Assembly (NCBI GenBank): GCA_920105625.2
Contig: OV050033.1
Coordinates: forward strand, 4,816,001-4,880,000
Direction: 5' to 3'
Length of the DNA: 64,000 nt
Source: Clusia tigrina
Lineage: Eukaryota; Arthropoda; Insecta; Diptera; Clusiidae
Within the stretch, counting starts at the first letter, position 1. Each line of letters opens with the position of its first letter. The notes under the pieces are model-generated. The model did no database searches, was not told the origin of the DNA, and worked only from the letters and a program-made list of their open reading frames with translations. Shown here in pieces: positions 22,719 through 34,362 of this stretch. The translations under genes and the position numbers were made by a program.

Positions 22719-25700
22719 ATCTGCCTGAAGACAGGATGAAATTCATCAAATTGCCACCTCTTCTGTTTCCGCTACTATAGCAACATCACAGATAGTTCAC
22801 TCATACTTCCAGGAATTCAGCAGAATCACAACCAATCATTTGGGGTACAATTTTAAGGACCTTCTACCATGGAAACTGTGTCCAATGAGTCTACTTTTCC
22901 GCTGAAATATAACAATAGTGATACATTTTCTTCAGCTTCTCCCGCGTTTGCTGCAGTTTCTTCATCTTTTATGCACATTAAGAAAAGGTGCACGAGGAGG
23001 CCATTAGAAACGCACAGAAAAATGGCGACATATATTTTTATTGCTGCGGATCCGCTGCTGAAGTGACACTCACAATGGCAACCTTTGCGCTGTTTGTTTG
23101 GTGAAGATTTCAAATTGCAGCCAGCGGAGCACGTTAACAGCTGCTTCCGGCTCCAGTCCCCCGGCGTAGTCACGCTGCCTGTCGCTCAGGTTGCTTTCAA
23201 CGCAAGCAGTCTAACTCGACGGGGCTGCGTGCAGAGGGTCCTGCAGCAGTGCAGCAATGAATGCACTTACTAAGATTATCTTACGCCATGTACGAGTATG
23301 CAAAAACACAACAACCCAAGGCAGACAATTAAATGCAACGAACGAGCGTACGTGTTGGCTCGCATTGCAGCGGAAGTCCTTGTTGCGCCATAAATTCAAC
23401 CTTTTTGCAAACAAATGACACCTTCGCTTCGAGCTGAAACGGGTCTTCTTGCTGCCCCGTTTTGTGTGTGTTGCTTTGCTTTGTAGCTGAGCCATTTTAG
23501 CCCCCGGGTAAGCATCAATTTTTCAAAGGATAATTTTTTTATAGAATTTAATTTTTTTCCTTTGCTTGCATCTGTGTTTCAGGTCAGCTGCTGCGTGGGA
23601 GTTTTGCATCATTACTTATGACCGTGTTGCTGTCGCCTCTTTTATCTTTTATCTTTTCTGTTGCTGTCGGTGCTGCTGCTGTTGCTGCTGAGCATACATC
23701 TTAGTTAATACTTAATGCAAAGCTCTCAAGCGTCCAGGGACTGAGTTTGTGCAAAGTTTTAGTTACAGTTCATTTGCGCATTTACAGCTTTTCCACCTGT
23801 TGCTCTAAAAGCATTAAATAAAAAAGGGACGAATCAACAAACAAAGAGGATGTGCAGGCATTCTGCAGAGCTTACATCCTTTTTTATAGTAGGCAATATG
23901 CAAAATTCAATAAGTAGAGCAAGAAGTAACTGATTGACATGTGGCAGGTAATGCCAAGAGCGACATTGAAAGGACAAGTGTGGAAGGTGAGGGGCCACTG
24001 GATGTCATCTAAAACAAATATAGTGCTCACAATGGAAACGTAGTGCAGTATTCTGATATTTTGCAATGGAAATTTGATGGCAGATCATCAAAACTAACTA
24101 TACAAGAACAATTCTCTAATATAAAAAGATCACAGCCTCTTCATTAGGAACGTTACTGAATGAACAGCTTGCAGCTGCTCAAAAGCACCACCCGGCAATC
24201 ACACCTGTCCTTGTCAAGCTGATAACTAAACACTAAGCACCAAGTAAAGTGTGAGAGTGTTGGAGGGAAGTCACTGTATCACACCTTCTTCCCCTGCCGA
24301 TATTTAATAATCCCTAAATTTTCAGTTGCGGCATTTAACAACTTGGAAGAGCAAATTAAGGAGTTGCAGAAAATGTGACTTACACGTGCCTTCACCTTAA
24401 TTACTCACACAATATGACAGTAAGAAGAATGCTTCCCACGTGTCCTGGCTCGTTTTACTTCCACTATTCCTCTTCACCCTCTGTTAAAGTGTGCTCCACT
24501 CACAAATGTTGGTCGCTTGCCAAGTAATGCAACAGTTGTATACAAAATTTTTGCTCACTTTGAAATCCTTCCAGTTCTCTGCTGGCTCTCGTATCCTTTT
24601 TCTTTATCGTTTGCCTTTGGTGGACCTTTGAAGTGGCACTTGCCGCTTCTTTCCGTAATATTTTAATTTAGTACTTCAGATACTGCGAAACTCACACATG
24701 CACTGAAATGGCACTCATATGTGCAGTTGGCAGAAGGCGTTTGCTGGGGCTTTGGCATCCTTTTATGTGCCAACTGTTGCGCATGTGCGGATTATAGTCA
24801 TTAAGAGTGCTGAAAGCAGTCGAGCACATTACAATTAATTGGCTCAAGGAATTCAATTTTGAATTTTCAGAGCATTTCATTCAGTGCTACTTTACAGGAG
24901 TTCCAAGTAATTCAATTTCTTTTTCTCATTCTGGGAAATCCTTGCAGACACACTCCAAAATTTATTACAGTCAATGACGTAATAAGTAAGTGAAGAATTA
25001 TTAAATTTTCAGAGTTTTTTTTATTTATTTCTACTTTTGAAAGAATACTTTTGCTATTGAAGAACACAAATTTTGCCACAGGCAGTGAAGAAGGAAAGAG
25101 AAATTATTGTATATGAAATAAATATGTGGGAATCATTTGAGAAGCTCTACGAAATCCAGGGCAGACTTTATTAGATCGTAGGGTGGGAATGGTAGAAATT
25201 ATCAGGTGTACAATTGCTAATAATCCAGTGAATATAATTGCAGAAGTATGTTAGGAAGGACGAAGTATGTAAAACAAGCACTAGGAACACTCTTTGCATA
25301 GAAGTTTATCGGCAGAGGGTTTGATGAAATCTCCTTAGATTATTGGGGGAGTCCAGTGACCAATCAACATCTGAATTTGGGGTACTGCGGGTAGTTTTGG
25401 GTTTAATTCATTGCTATACGATTCTACTATATATATAATCATAATCGTCACAACAAACAGATTGTGAGATTCCACTGTACAAGGATCGGAAGAGCGTTCT
25501 ATCCGAACACCTCCGTAGTGCCCTTCTGTAAGCATACGATTGAGATAAGTTTCTAAGTAACAACGTCCCGTGAAACTGTGGCAAGCAGCCTCACATGTGT
25601 GAGATCCCGCCCAGAAATTATTGCGAGTAGCATTGTTGATCCTTATGAATACAACGCAACTAAAAAAGTTGTGCTTTCCAAAATAGCAGTGTTCCTGCCG

Positions 25701-27185
25701 TTGAATGCTCGTAGAAGAAATCCACCCAGAATAGAAAAACAATTGCTCGTGTTTTGTGCTTATCCAGGACTTCTGTTTACGATGTCGGCGACTGGAGACA
25801 GCCAAAGTCGTAAATCATGAGCAGCCACTGGGAAAAAGAGTGCGCAGGAATGCGCTGCGGACCTTGCGAGGCCAATTTTATGACCTCCACTTTTGACGTT
25901 TTTCCGGTTTTTGCGTTTCGGCATGTTTCGCACCAAAAGTGCAAGTAGCGGCCTCGAGTGCTGGCAGCGCAAATATTCAGAAAGCCCAGGATTTTTTCGA
26001 TTTTAGTGTCCTCCGCTTTCAGGAGTGCAGCTGACATGGTTGCAGTTATGAGTACGCTTTAATTTATGAGGCTGTGTTAGTTGCCTGGAATACCCTATCC
26101 GCCTTTTTGCTTTGTTGGGGTGGCCTCTTCCAATTCAATTGGTAAACGCAATTAATCCTTTTTTTCTGAAAATTTAAAATTTCCAGAATTGTTTCCTTCC
26201 ATCAGCCAAGGTGCTAAATCTTCAAATCAAAGCTGCAATCCGAAGGAGCAGTTCCTTGCTTACTAAACATGAGTGGCACAAAAGATTGTAACGTGCATTT
26301 AAACAGTTGCGATGTGCGGCACTTTGAGGCGAGTCACGTGATGCATTTTCAATGCATTGCAGCATCTTTGCAACTAACTGGACAGTACAGTCGGAGGGCA
26401 CTAAAAAATAACAGCCATGAAGAGGAGAGAATGGCGATGGTGCAACAATGGCGGCGACATCGAAAAGGCGTGTCGCAGTCTTCTTTTTTCGCATACTTGT
26501 AGCTGCCACACCCCGCAGTAAACTACCGTGGGCGCAGGGGTGGCGGACGGAGTGGCTGCACATGCTGCTAGTAAAATAGAGTAGTGCTGGTTTGTTTATC
26601 ACACGACCGCAGCCGCCCGTGAAGCAGGTATCACAATGGCCAATAAACTGGCAAAGTAATAAATTTTAAATTTATATGCGGTAAAAATGTAGCAAAAATA
26701 TACCAAAACGTACGAAATTCGCCAGTTCCGAGGGACGTGACTGACATGATGATGGCTTCTACGCTGCAGCGGCTGTTTCGCTTTCACGACTCATATGAAT
26801 CGTCACGGATTACAGATATTACTGTTCGAATATTACTGTGTAATAATGAGCAGTGCAGTCATAATGGAAATAAAGCGGTGTTTATGTCGCTTGAGTTGTG
26901 CCTCTACAGTCAATGTGTAGGAAGAGGTATTTGTCTGAGCCTGTGGGCTTGGAAGATGCATTTGTCTGAGCCTATGGGCCTGGAAGTGGATTTTGTCAAT
27001 ATCGAGTAATACAAAATCAGTGGTTTGAATAAGTAACCTAAATGAAGGATGTTCTATTGAATAGTTATTTACTTAGGAACTCGATAAAGATTCTCCTTAT
27101 TCCAACAATTTTACCAATTCCACTTCATTCAACTGCGAAATTATCATTGCAGCAATCAATTCCCAACTGAAGTACTCTCCCAGTT
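22719..27185. other. Non-coding stretch, no gene seen
   Basis: About 4.5 kb. There is a CTG-rich tract at about 23650-23690 and a 31-bp direct duplication around ATTTGTCTGAGCCTGTGGGC at 26924-26990. Frames up to 156 codons (25335-25805 minus, opposed by 25578-25820 plus; 26222-26602 minus) have no recognisable domain and overlap on both strands. Confidence 0.5.
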
Positions 27186-27224
27186 CTAGTGACAGTTTGC
27201 AATTCTTTTGTTGTCCCTATATTT

Positions 27225-27380
27225 GGTTAGGTTAGATTCTCCGGCTGAGAAGGCCACACATAGACCTACAAGATCATTTACGATGCCAGATGGATATCCA
27301 GTTAAAAGCTGAATCTTTGAACAGGAAGAGTATGAATCGTTGAACAGGGAGACGCTCTTAGCAAATCTTAAGAGAGACAA
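27225..27380 (-). mobile_element. Probable LINE 3' end, minus orientation
   Basis: Read on the minus strand, the segment runs through TCTATGTGTGGCCTTCTCAG and ends in TCTAACCTAACCAAA at 27225. The TCTATGTGTGG block followed by a CCTAACC tail is what the 3' ends of several fly LINEs look like. No coding remnant could be read, so it is either only a 3' UTR fragment or a resemblance. Confidence 0.35.
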
Positions 27381-29927
27381 TATCGAATGCGAGCTCTTCT
27401 AGTCCTTCAAACCTGGGGGCTTCCAGATGTCCTTATATTACTTCTATCACTTTCGTGGCCTTCTAAAAGTCTCTTAAAATACAAGGAACCACTGATAAGA
27501 TCAGGAAAAACACAGCCTTCGTAACAAAAACCATTAAACTCTTATCAGAATATCCATAGATGGGCACATATTTTCCTTCTCTATGTGCAGAAGGACTCCA
27601 GAAACGAAAGAAATGGAGTACACAGATCTTTACATAAAATTTTATGGCATTCCATATTTTGAATTGTACATGGGTATAAATACTCTCACACATGAATCCC
27701 CCCATTCGCAGTTGCGCTTCTAATGCCACGCAACTGGCAACTAAGGGCACAATTTCATGCTGCACTTGTCATCTATGCACAATTAGGGACCCTCATCCAA
27801 AATGTATTTCCTTCTACATGCCGTAATGTTGCGCGTCGATGTGACTGCACATAATAACCCGCGCATCAAAATGTGGCTGCACCTGCATTATCGCAACTAC
27901 GGCTCCGCGGGGAGACACATAATTACGGCTCATTAGTCTAATTTCCAATTAAGCCCCCACTGCGTGCGACTCTGCGCGTCTCCGGAAAAATATCAAACGA
28001 ATCGCATGAAAATGTACTGAATTTCGATACGTTATTTTGCATACGATATTCGGAATTCCGTGTGAATGCGAAGGCTTGCTGCCAATTGCCAGATCCATGT
28101 GGCAACTTTAATGAAGGAGGCTCTGCCATTTCGGAGTGTCAATTATCGATTTGAAGCACATGGAATAATATTTGATTGCGCATATTGGAAAACACAATCC
28201 CCACACACACAGACACATGCACACACACACACACACACGCATATACGACACGCACCGATAGTGAATTTTTAATGCTTCCATTGCCCATTGGCCCACTGAC
28301 TGCTTAACTGTTTGTGTCTGGCAGCGCCTGTCTGTCTGTGGGCCACGCTCCACTCCGACACTGCCCCCGCGATTATGCTGCACAGCAAATTGTCATTTTT
28401 ATTCTGTTTACAGCATTTGCGACATGCATCATAAAAAATTCAACGTGCGGCCGGTTTTATGGACAAGTTCGGCGCTGGGGCGACACTCGTTCTCATGCCT
28501 AATTGCATTCCCGTTTTAGTTGCAGTTTTAATCTGAGCAGCTCTGACGCTGCCCTCGCAAAGAGTTGCACGAGTCGCAGGCGGTTTAGTGGATTTCAGTT
28601 TATGCAGTGGAAGCATTTTGACAGTCTTTTGTTTTATGTCTGTTGTAAAAGACCCACATTTTGATAGAGCTTTAATGCCTTGTTAATTCTGGTTTTAGTA
28701 TTATTATTACAGCGGCTTTTCTAGTTCTAATGGGGATGATGGAAGTGAGAAGAGTGTAAGTATTTTAATTTATACAGTATACGAGTGTTAAATATCAGCG
28801 CCCTTCTCTACATATAAAATGTGCGTGGAATTCGTAGTAAATTTAATTATTCAGATATCAACAAAGATATTTCGTGATATTCCAAATGAGTACAGAAACA
28901 CATCGATTGCTTGGAATGTATGAGACCCAGTGTTCAAGGACATATTTAAACATTGCACTAATATTGTTTTATGCATTAGTTCGGAGATGGGGGAGTATAT
29001 TTCTTTGGCTTTCAGTGTGAACGATAAGCGCCTCTCTAATATCCATGGCTTTCTTATTCTCATGGGCGTAGTTTGGTATAATCTGAGGAACAAAGTACCA
29101 CATAAGTTGGTATATACTGACTTCAACTTTAATTGGCTATTGTATTAATATTTCAAAGGTAGATAGGTAAGTACGAGTGGCCGCCTAGTTTGCCAATAGC
29201 ACACTTGAGCTCACCTAATGGCCCATTGTGATATATTGCAAAGGAGAAAGCAACCAATTTTAATGTTCATCATAATTCATCTGATGTTGGTGGTAATATT
29301 CACTTTCTTTGGTGTACTTCTGGCGGATTCTGTTCACCATCCCATATTTTGATGCAATTCACTGATCAATGATCACAAAAATTTTATACAGAATAATCTG
29401 GCATTTCGCGGTGTCGGAGCTTGTTCCATATCCTTTTTTATAGAATATTCCAGTTGGCTGCTTTTAAGTTCGCAATAAAAGCTCCACCAACCCCTCAGTA
29501 GGAAGCTGAACTATGCCACTCATTGCCGAAGAATTTTAAATTTCCCAACTAGCACCGGAATAATTAACAAATTGGACGGTGGAGCAATGTTAATTAATAA
29601 ACGAGTACGCCAGGACTTGTGGAGCACGTTCGCGCTCGTCGAGCTGAACAGTGAATTTAGCACTTGCAGGGAAAGAGAACATTTAAACAGACACACCGCT
29701 TGATTTATGTCGTGATAAATTATTCAAATTGGAACGCGAACAACTGAAAATTCACTTTCATTTTATTTATTTGACTTTATAAACTGTGCAAATTTAATTC
29801 CTTAATTAAACAATTTTTTAACTAAATTTGAAGACTTATCAGGAGTCAGTGGGATTCTGTGAATGCCAGGTGCGTGGTGCACTTCCCAACGAGCTTCAAA
29901 GGAAGAAGCTGTAATTGCAAGGATTGC
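27381..29927. other. Non-coding stretch with a CA microsatellite
   Basis: A CA tract lies at 28197-28242 and produces frames on both strands (28066-28383). Frames at 28851-29148 oppose each other. No gene or transposon was recognised. Confidence 0.5.
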
Positions 29928-30351
29928 TTACAGAGAGACAGAGAGAGATAGAGAGAGAGAGAGAGATAGAGAGCGAGAGTAACTTATACCAGAGAACACA
30001 GAGAAGCTACATTCAAACCAGAGAATACAGAGAAAAGAAAGTCTTTTTCGCTGCCAGCATCCGTAACATACACACCACGATTTTAGTGGATTCACCACGA
30101 TTTTTAGTGGATTCACCACAATTTTTAGTGGATTCACCACGAATTTGAGTGGATTCACCACGATTTTGAGTGGATTCATCAAGATTTTGAGTGGACTCAA
30201 GTACAACATCCGTCTGCTTTATTTCGCTGCTTTGCCGTTTGACGTTTAAGTTTCTTTTCTCTGTGTTCTCTAGCTGACAGTGTGACAAAGAAAGAGAGAG
30301 TGAGAGTGAGAGAGATAGAGATAGAGAGTGACATAGAGAGAGATAGAGAGT
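29928..30351. repeat. Compound repeat: GA tracts, inverted repeat, 21-bp satellite
   Basis: Simple GA/GATA tracts lie at 29931-29979 and 30288-30351. CCAGAGAACACAGAGAAG (29989) and CCAGAGAATACAGAGAA (30018) are followed by an inverted copy, CTTTTCTCTGTGTTCTCTAG (30254-30273), so 30018-30273 forms a foldback of about 25-bp arms. Inside it, at about 30075-30200, are six copies of a 21-bp unit, GATTTTTAGTGGATTCACCAC. Because 21 is a multiple of three, several frames stay open and read heptads such as NPLKIVV or ESTKNRG. These are repeat artefacts. Confidence 0.88.
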
Positions 30352-30353
30352 AA

Positions 30354-30729
30354 CTTATACCAGAGAATACAGAGAAATTACTCTTACTTTGCGCGCACTT
30401 ACACATGTTCAAAACTGTAGTAGTGTGGCTGATTTTCTTCAGAATTCTGGTTATCCAATGATAAACAATCCTATCTCCAGACAGCCAACTAATGATAAAC
30501 AAAGACATGTCCCCTCTCTATGGTCTCTGCTTATACCAGGGAACACAGAGAAGCGACACGTCAAAAAAAAAACGTCAAATTTTCTGAAGTTTAAAAAAAG
30601 GCTTTCTTTATCATTAGTTGGCTCTGGATAGGTTTGTTTCTCATTGATTCTGAAGATAATCAGCCACACTACTACACTTTAAGTGTGAGCAAAACAAGAG
30701 TCATTTCTCCGTATTCCCTGCTTATAGGC
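30354..30729. mobile_element. Foldback-type element with arms of about 130-150 bp
   Basis: The left arm, 30354-30506, starts CTTATACCAGAGAATACAGA, passes through GTAGTAGTGTGGCTGATT, and ends GCCAACTAATGATAAACAAA. The right arm, 30600-30729, is its imperfect reverse complement, with the same three blocks in reverse order. About 95 bp separate the arms, and this loop holds one more copy of the terminal motif (CTTATACCAGGGAACACAGA at 30530). No coding capacity is present. It may be a foldback or MITE-like element, but no target-site duplication was found. Confidence 0.75.
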
Positions 30730-32244
30730 CAATCACCTCGAAGAGCCCTTCTCATGAAATTCTGGGAATTTAATGGACACCTGTGTGAGCACTCACCGGC
30801 GCCATTTGAGTTGAATCCAAAGCAAACAATGCAGTTGCAGCAGCTGCACTGCAACAGCAGCCGTACATGTAATTTTCGGCGTATCTCATTTAAATGCAAA
30901 TGATTTGTGTCCAAACGCCCACACCTGCACACACTTGAACACCCTCCCGGCCCTCCACCTCTCTGTGTGAATATCATGGAGCAGCCCGGTTTAAATTTGC
31001 TTGCTTTGTGGGTTTTAATGCGAATTAAGCGCTTCATTCTTTATCATTTCGCCATAAATTTCATATTGTAATTTGTTTCGTTTTTTTGTTTCGCTTTTTT
31101 GTGTTTTTCCAGTTATATTTTTAATATTTAACAATTTTGCTAATTGATTTTGGATTTTCATGCTTAACAAAATTTATTAATTTTTTTATTAAGCCCGGCA
31201 ACAGCTTTTCATTGGACTTCCTCTGCATGAGAGATGATTGCATTAACTTTTAACTAAAAAAATTGTTAATATTTTTTGCTTGATAGTTTTAAATTGTTAT
31301 TGTTTTTTGTGTCTTCATTGCGTTTGATACTCCTGCGCTCGCATATGCAAATTATTCGGAATTTTCAGGCGATCAAAAATTAATTCATTAAGAATCATAA
31401 ATTTTAAAATAATTTCCCGTTTATAATTTACTCAAATTTTTTATAATTTTTTATATTTATTTAATATTGTTTTAGTTTTTTTTCTACCATTTTGTTTGTT
31501 GTTATTTTTGTGATTTCACATCATTAATAAGTTTTTTAATAAATCCGCTATCATTAGCAGAAGATTTTAATGAGGGCCTAATTGGCAATTAAAACAAGGA
31601 AGAATTCCACAAATCCACAGCGAAAGGAAACTTGATACTCGCTTCAAAAAATGGCATTACACTCGATGAAGGGGAATTACGGAATTATGAGTTCAGGTGG
31701 TTCTGTTGAATGCATCCTGAAGAGCCTCCAGGTTTGTGCGAATCGGAAAGGGGTTTAATTGCAGAACTGATTTATCACACTGATATAAGTTTGTCATTGG
31801 CCTCCAAGAGCGTGCCGCGCTTCAGTTTCACCCCGCCAACTTTTCCGCAAGATTTTCCCTGTCTTGAGCTCGTTATGGCTGCCTTTATTTATGACTTTAG
31901 AAGCGGTTCACACTGAGTGCGCTGTTTTGCTGAGTGCTCTTTGTCTCCGTCTGGCTGTGAACCTGGGCTGCTCGCTTTGTCAGCGGTTTATGTGCGACAG
32001 GTAATGACAATCTTGCTGCCATTTGTTATTTGTAAAGCAATTAACAACACCACCAGACACATTTGTCTTTGCGTGTGACTTAAATTAATTCCAGCATGTC
32101 AGAAAGTGGCTCTGCTGCATTGCATGGTGCAGTATGCAGCAGGAGATTATGCTGAATACCCCTTGATTATAGTATGAGTTACTCTTTCCGCAAGATGGAC
32201 AGTAGTAGAACTGTTTTAAAGTTAAATGAGGGACGTCAAAGAAA
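30730..32244. other. Non-coding stretch, T-rich
   Basis: 31070-31520 is strongly T/A-rich, with repeated TTTTTTGT and TTTATATT words. The remainder is ordinary AT-rich sequence, and the frames at 30634-31037 oppose each other. No gene is seen. Confidence 0.5.
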
Positions 32245-32440
32245 ATATTATTATTCTTATTATTATACCCTAGACCACAGTTAATGATGTCTACAAGGGT
32301 AGTAGCAACTAAGGCCACCAACTCGAAGAGAAAAAGATTTAGAAGGAAGTATTCTTCAGACCTATCCGGGGCAGGTTTGGATATCAATGCCCCCGAAGTG
32401 TGAGTTTAGCATGCTTACCACTACATCACAGTGGCCGGCG
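32245..32440 (-). mobile_element. Candidate tRNA-derived SINE
   Basis: On the minus strand from about 32437, the sequence GCCACTGTGATGTAGTGGTA is followed by AGCATGC, then about 30 bases later GGGGGCATTGATATCC. The first contains a good RNA polymerase III A-box core (TGATGTAGTGGTAAGC), as in valine- or histidine-type tRNAs. The second sits where a B box would be but is eroded. About 130 bp of unrelated body follows, ending in an AATAATAAGAATAATAATA tail near 32250. Head, body and simple-repeat tail together fit a short tRNA-derived SINE of about 190 bp. The weak B box is the main doubt. Confidence 0.5.
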
Positions 32441-34199
32441 TTGGAGAAAATAGTCTCTGTTGTGAGGAGATAATTATCCACAGAAAAATCACACTTGAAA
32501 AGTAATGCCAATCCTCCTAACTGCTCCTCTCACCCAACCACCCCTGATTTAAAAACTCACAATCCTTCCTTGCAATAGCCTGAATATTACTTTTCAATAG
32601 CATCAATAGCATCCTTCGCAAACATGCCTCCTCTTTGCGTTTCTCAAGCCCTGCCCTTCGTTGTGTACATGCCGAACGTTGCTACTTCTCATTGCCCTCA
32701 CTTCAAGTCGGTTGGCCTCCCCTCCCAGGCGGCGGTTCAAAATGATTTAATGCCTAAGCGCCCGGCGGAGAGTGTTCTACAAAAGCCGCAAAACACTTCT
32801 AAATCCGCTTCTCAGTCAAAGTGATATACTCGTAAAGTTAAACAAAAGCAATTCACAGTTAATCTACATTTTAATGTTTTTACAAGTGTTCGAGCTGCTG
32901 GCGGACGGCAGGGAAGGGGCCGGCGAAGTGCTCGACTCTGTCTAAGGACTTTATAATTTCAACTTTGATTTACTGACAACGAAAATGTTGTTGCTTAACA
33001 GAAGTTTTACAAAACCGAAGTTAATTTTCACACAAAACTCAATTGCGAAACTTTTGCAGAGGGAAAAAAATTTATGATGCCACAGCAGCAACATCACAAG
33101 CAGAAGAACAACAACGATAACACTAAACTAATAAAAATGTAGCAAGTCGTAAAGTTGTTAAATTTTACTCTTGTGCGTCAAATTGTTTTAATTTATTTGA
33201 TTTATGCTCTTGTGGAGCGAAGTTACAAGGTGCACTCGCTCGCAGTCGAAAATTAAGCAATTTAATATTCTGGAGAGCTCCCTTATAATTTATAAATTCC
33301 CAGCTCCCGTTCTCTCTCTGTGCCTGATTAAAGGCTGAAACTTTAATGCAAGACGCATCCTTGGCAATTTGCAACTTTCTTGCATTTTCTTTTCTCCCTT
33401 TGCGGCACTCTTTCATTGGTTAGACTAATAACAATGCACTCCACCCAGGAGCAAACATATGTATACATGTATGTGTATGTGTGCGTGTGTATGTGGGGGG
33501 TTTGTGGAGATGTGTAAGTGCAATTAGTTGCCTTTGTAGTACTCCATTACTTTTGTTCTATTATTTTGTTTATAAAACTAAACGGAGCCACTGTCGCCTT
33601 AAAAGTAATGGCACTGTTTTCTGACTTTGTCATTCATTCATTTGTATAAAAAATGTTTTAGGAAAGGATTTTATTGGTTCAAAGTGTCATTTGAATAGTA
33701 AGTCCTGAAATATATGATTGCTCAAAAATATCCTTACCACGCTCCTACTGCATTTCCATACACCACGCCTCTGTATTCATGTATTCTCCTCATACAGTAA
33801 TCCCTGAAATATTGCATCAATTTTGGAGGTATCTCCTCTTGCTGCCAACTGTTAAAAATTAACCATTTAAGCCAACGCCATACATTTCCAGACAAGCACA
33901 TAATGCAACTGAGTTCAGCCAAATTGTGGCATGCTCAATTGTTGCCCGCACACCCAAGCAACACACATACCACAGTCTCACAAGTGTACTGAGCAGACAA
34001 ATGCTGCAACGTCCCTGCAGGAAAATCAAGTAGTTGTGCTCGTTAGTAACTGGTTATGTGCCTGTTGCTAAAGGAATCTAGACAATGACAGTTCAGAGCA
34101 TGGTATATTTTTATATCCCTCTCTCACTCACTCATATGCAGCACCCTCGTCGTCTGCATCTTCGTCTTCCATCAGTTGCACATAGAGTTAGTAAGAGGT
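32441..34199. other. Non-coding stretch with a GT microsatellite
   Basis: A TG/TATG tract lies at 33457-33500. Short frames (for example 32624-32824 plus, 33165-33416 minus) have no recognisable product. Confidence 0.5.
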
Positions 34200-34362
34200 T
34201 TAAACCCTGGGAATGGCTACACTTATAAGGCAACGCCTCCCTATTCAATGATCTCTATTACCGCGAGTGCAAATTGGCACTCATCTGGTATCGCTAAGGA
34301 CTTGACAGGTTTATGCGTGACCTATTCTGTCAGCCAGCCCAACCTAACCTAACCTAGTCAGA
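34200..34362 (+). mobile_element. Probable LINE 3' end, plus orientation
   Basis: The segment ends in CAGCCCAACCTAACCTAACC at about 34334-34355, preceded by GACTTGACAGGTTTATGCG. Ending in CAGCCCAACCTAACCTAACC is typical of fly LINE 3' tails. No open frame precedes it, so only 3' UTR seems to have inserted. The 5' limit is a guess. Confidence 0.4.

Noticed and set aside
25335..25820. 156-codon minus frame opposed by an 80-codon plus frame
   Set aside because: Both strands are open over the same bases, and neither translation resembles a known protein or transposon domain.
29928..30288. Heptad-repeat proteins (NPLKIVV or ESTKNRG repeats)
   Set aside because: They arise because a 21-bp DNA satellite is read in several phases, all of them open. 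This is an artefact of repeat length.
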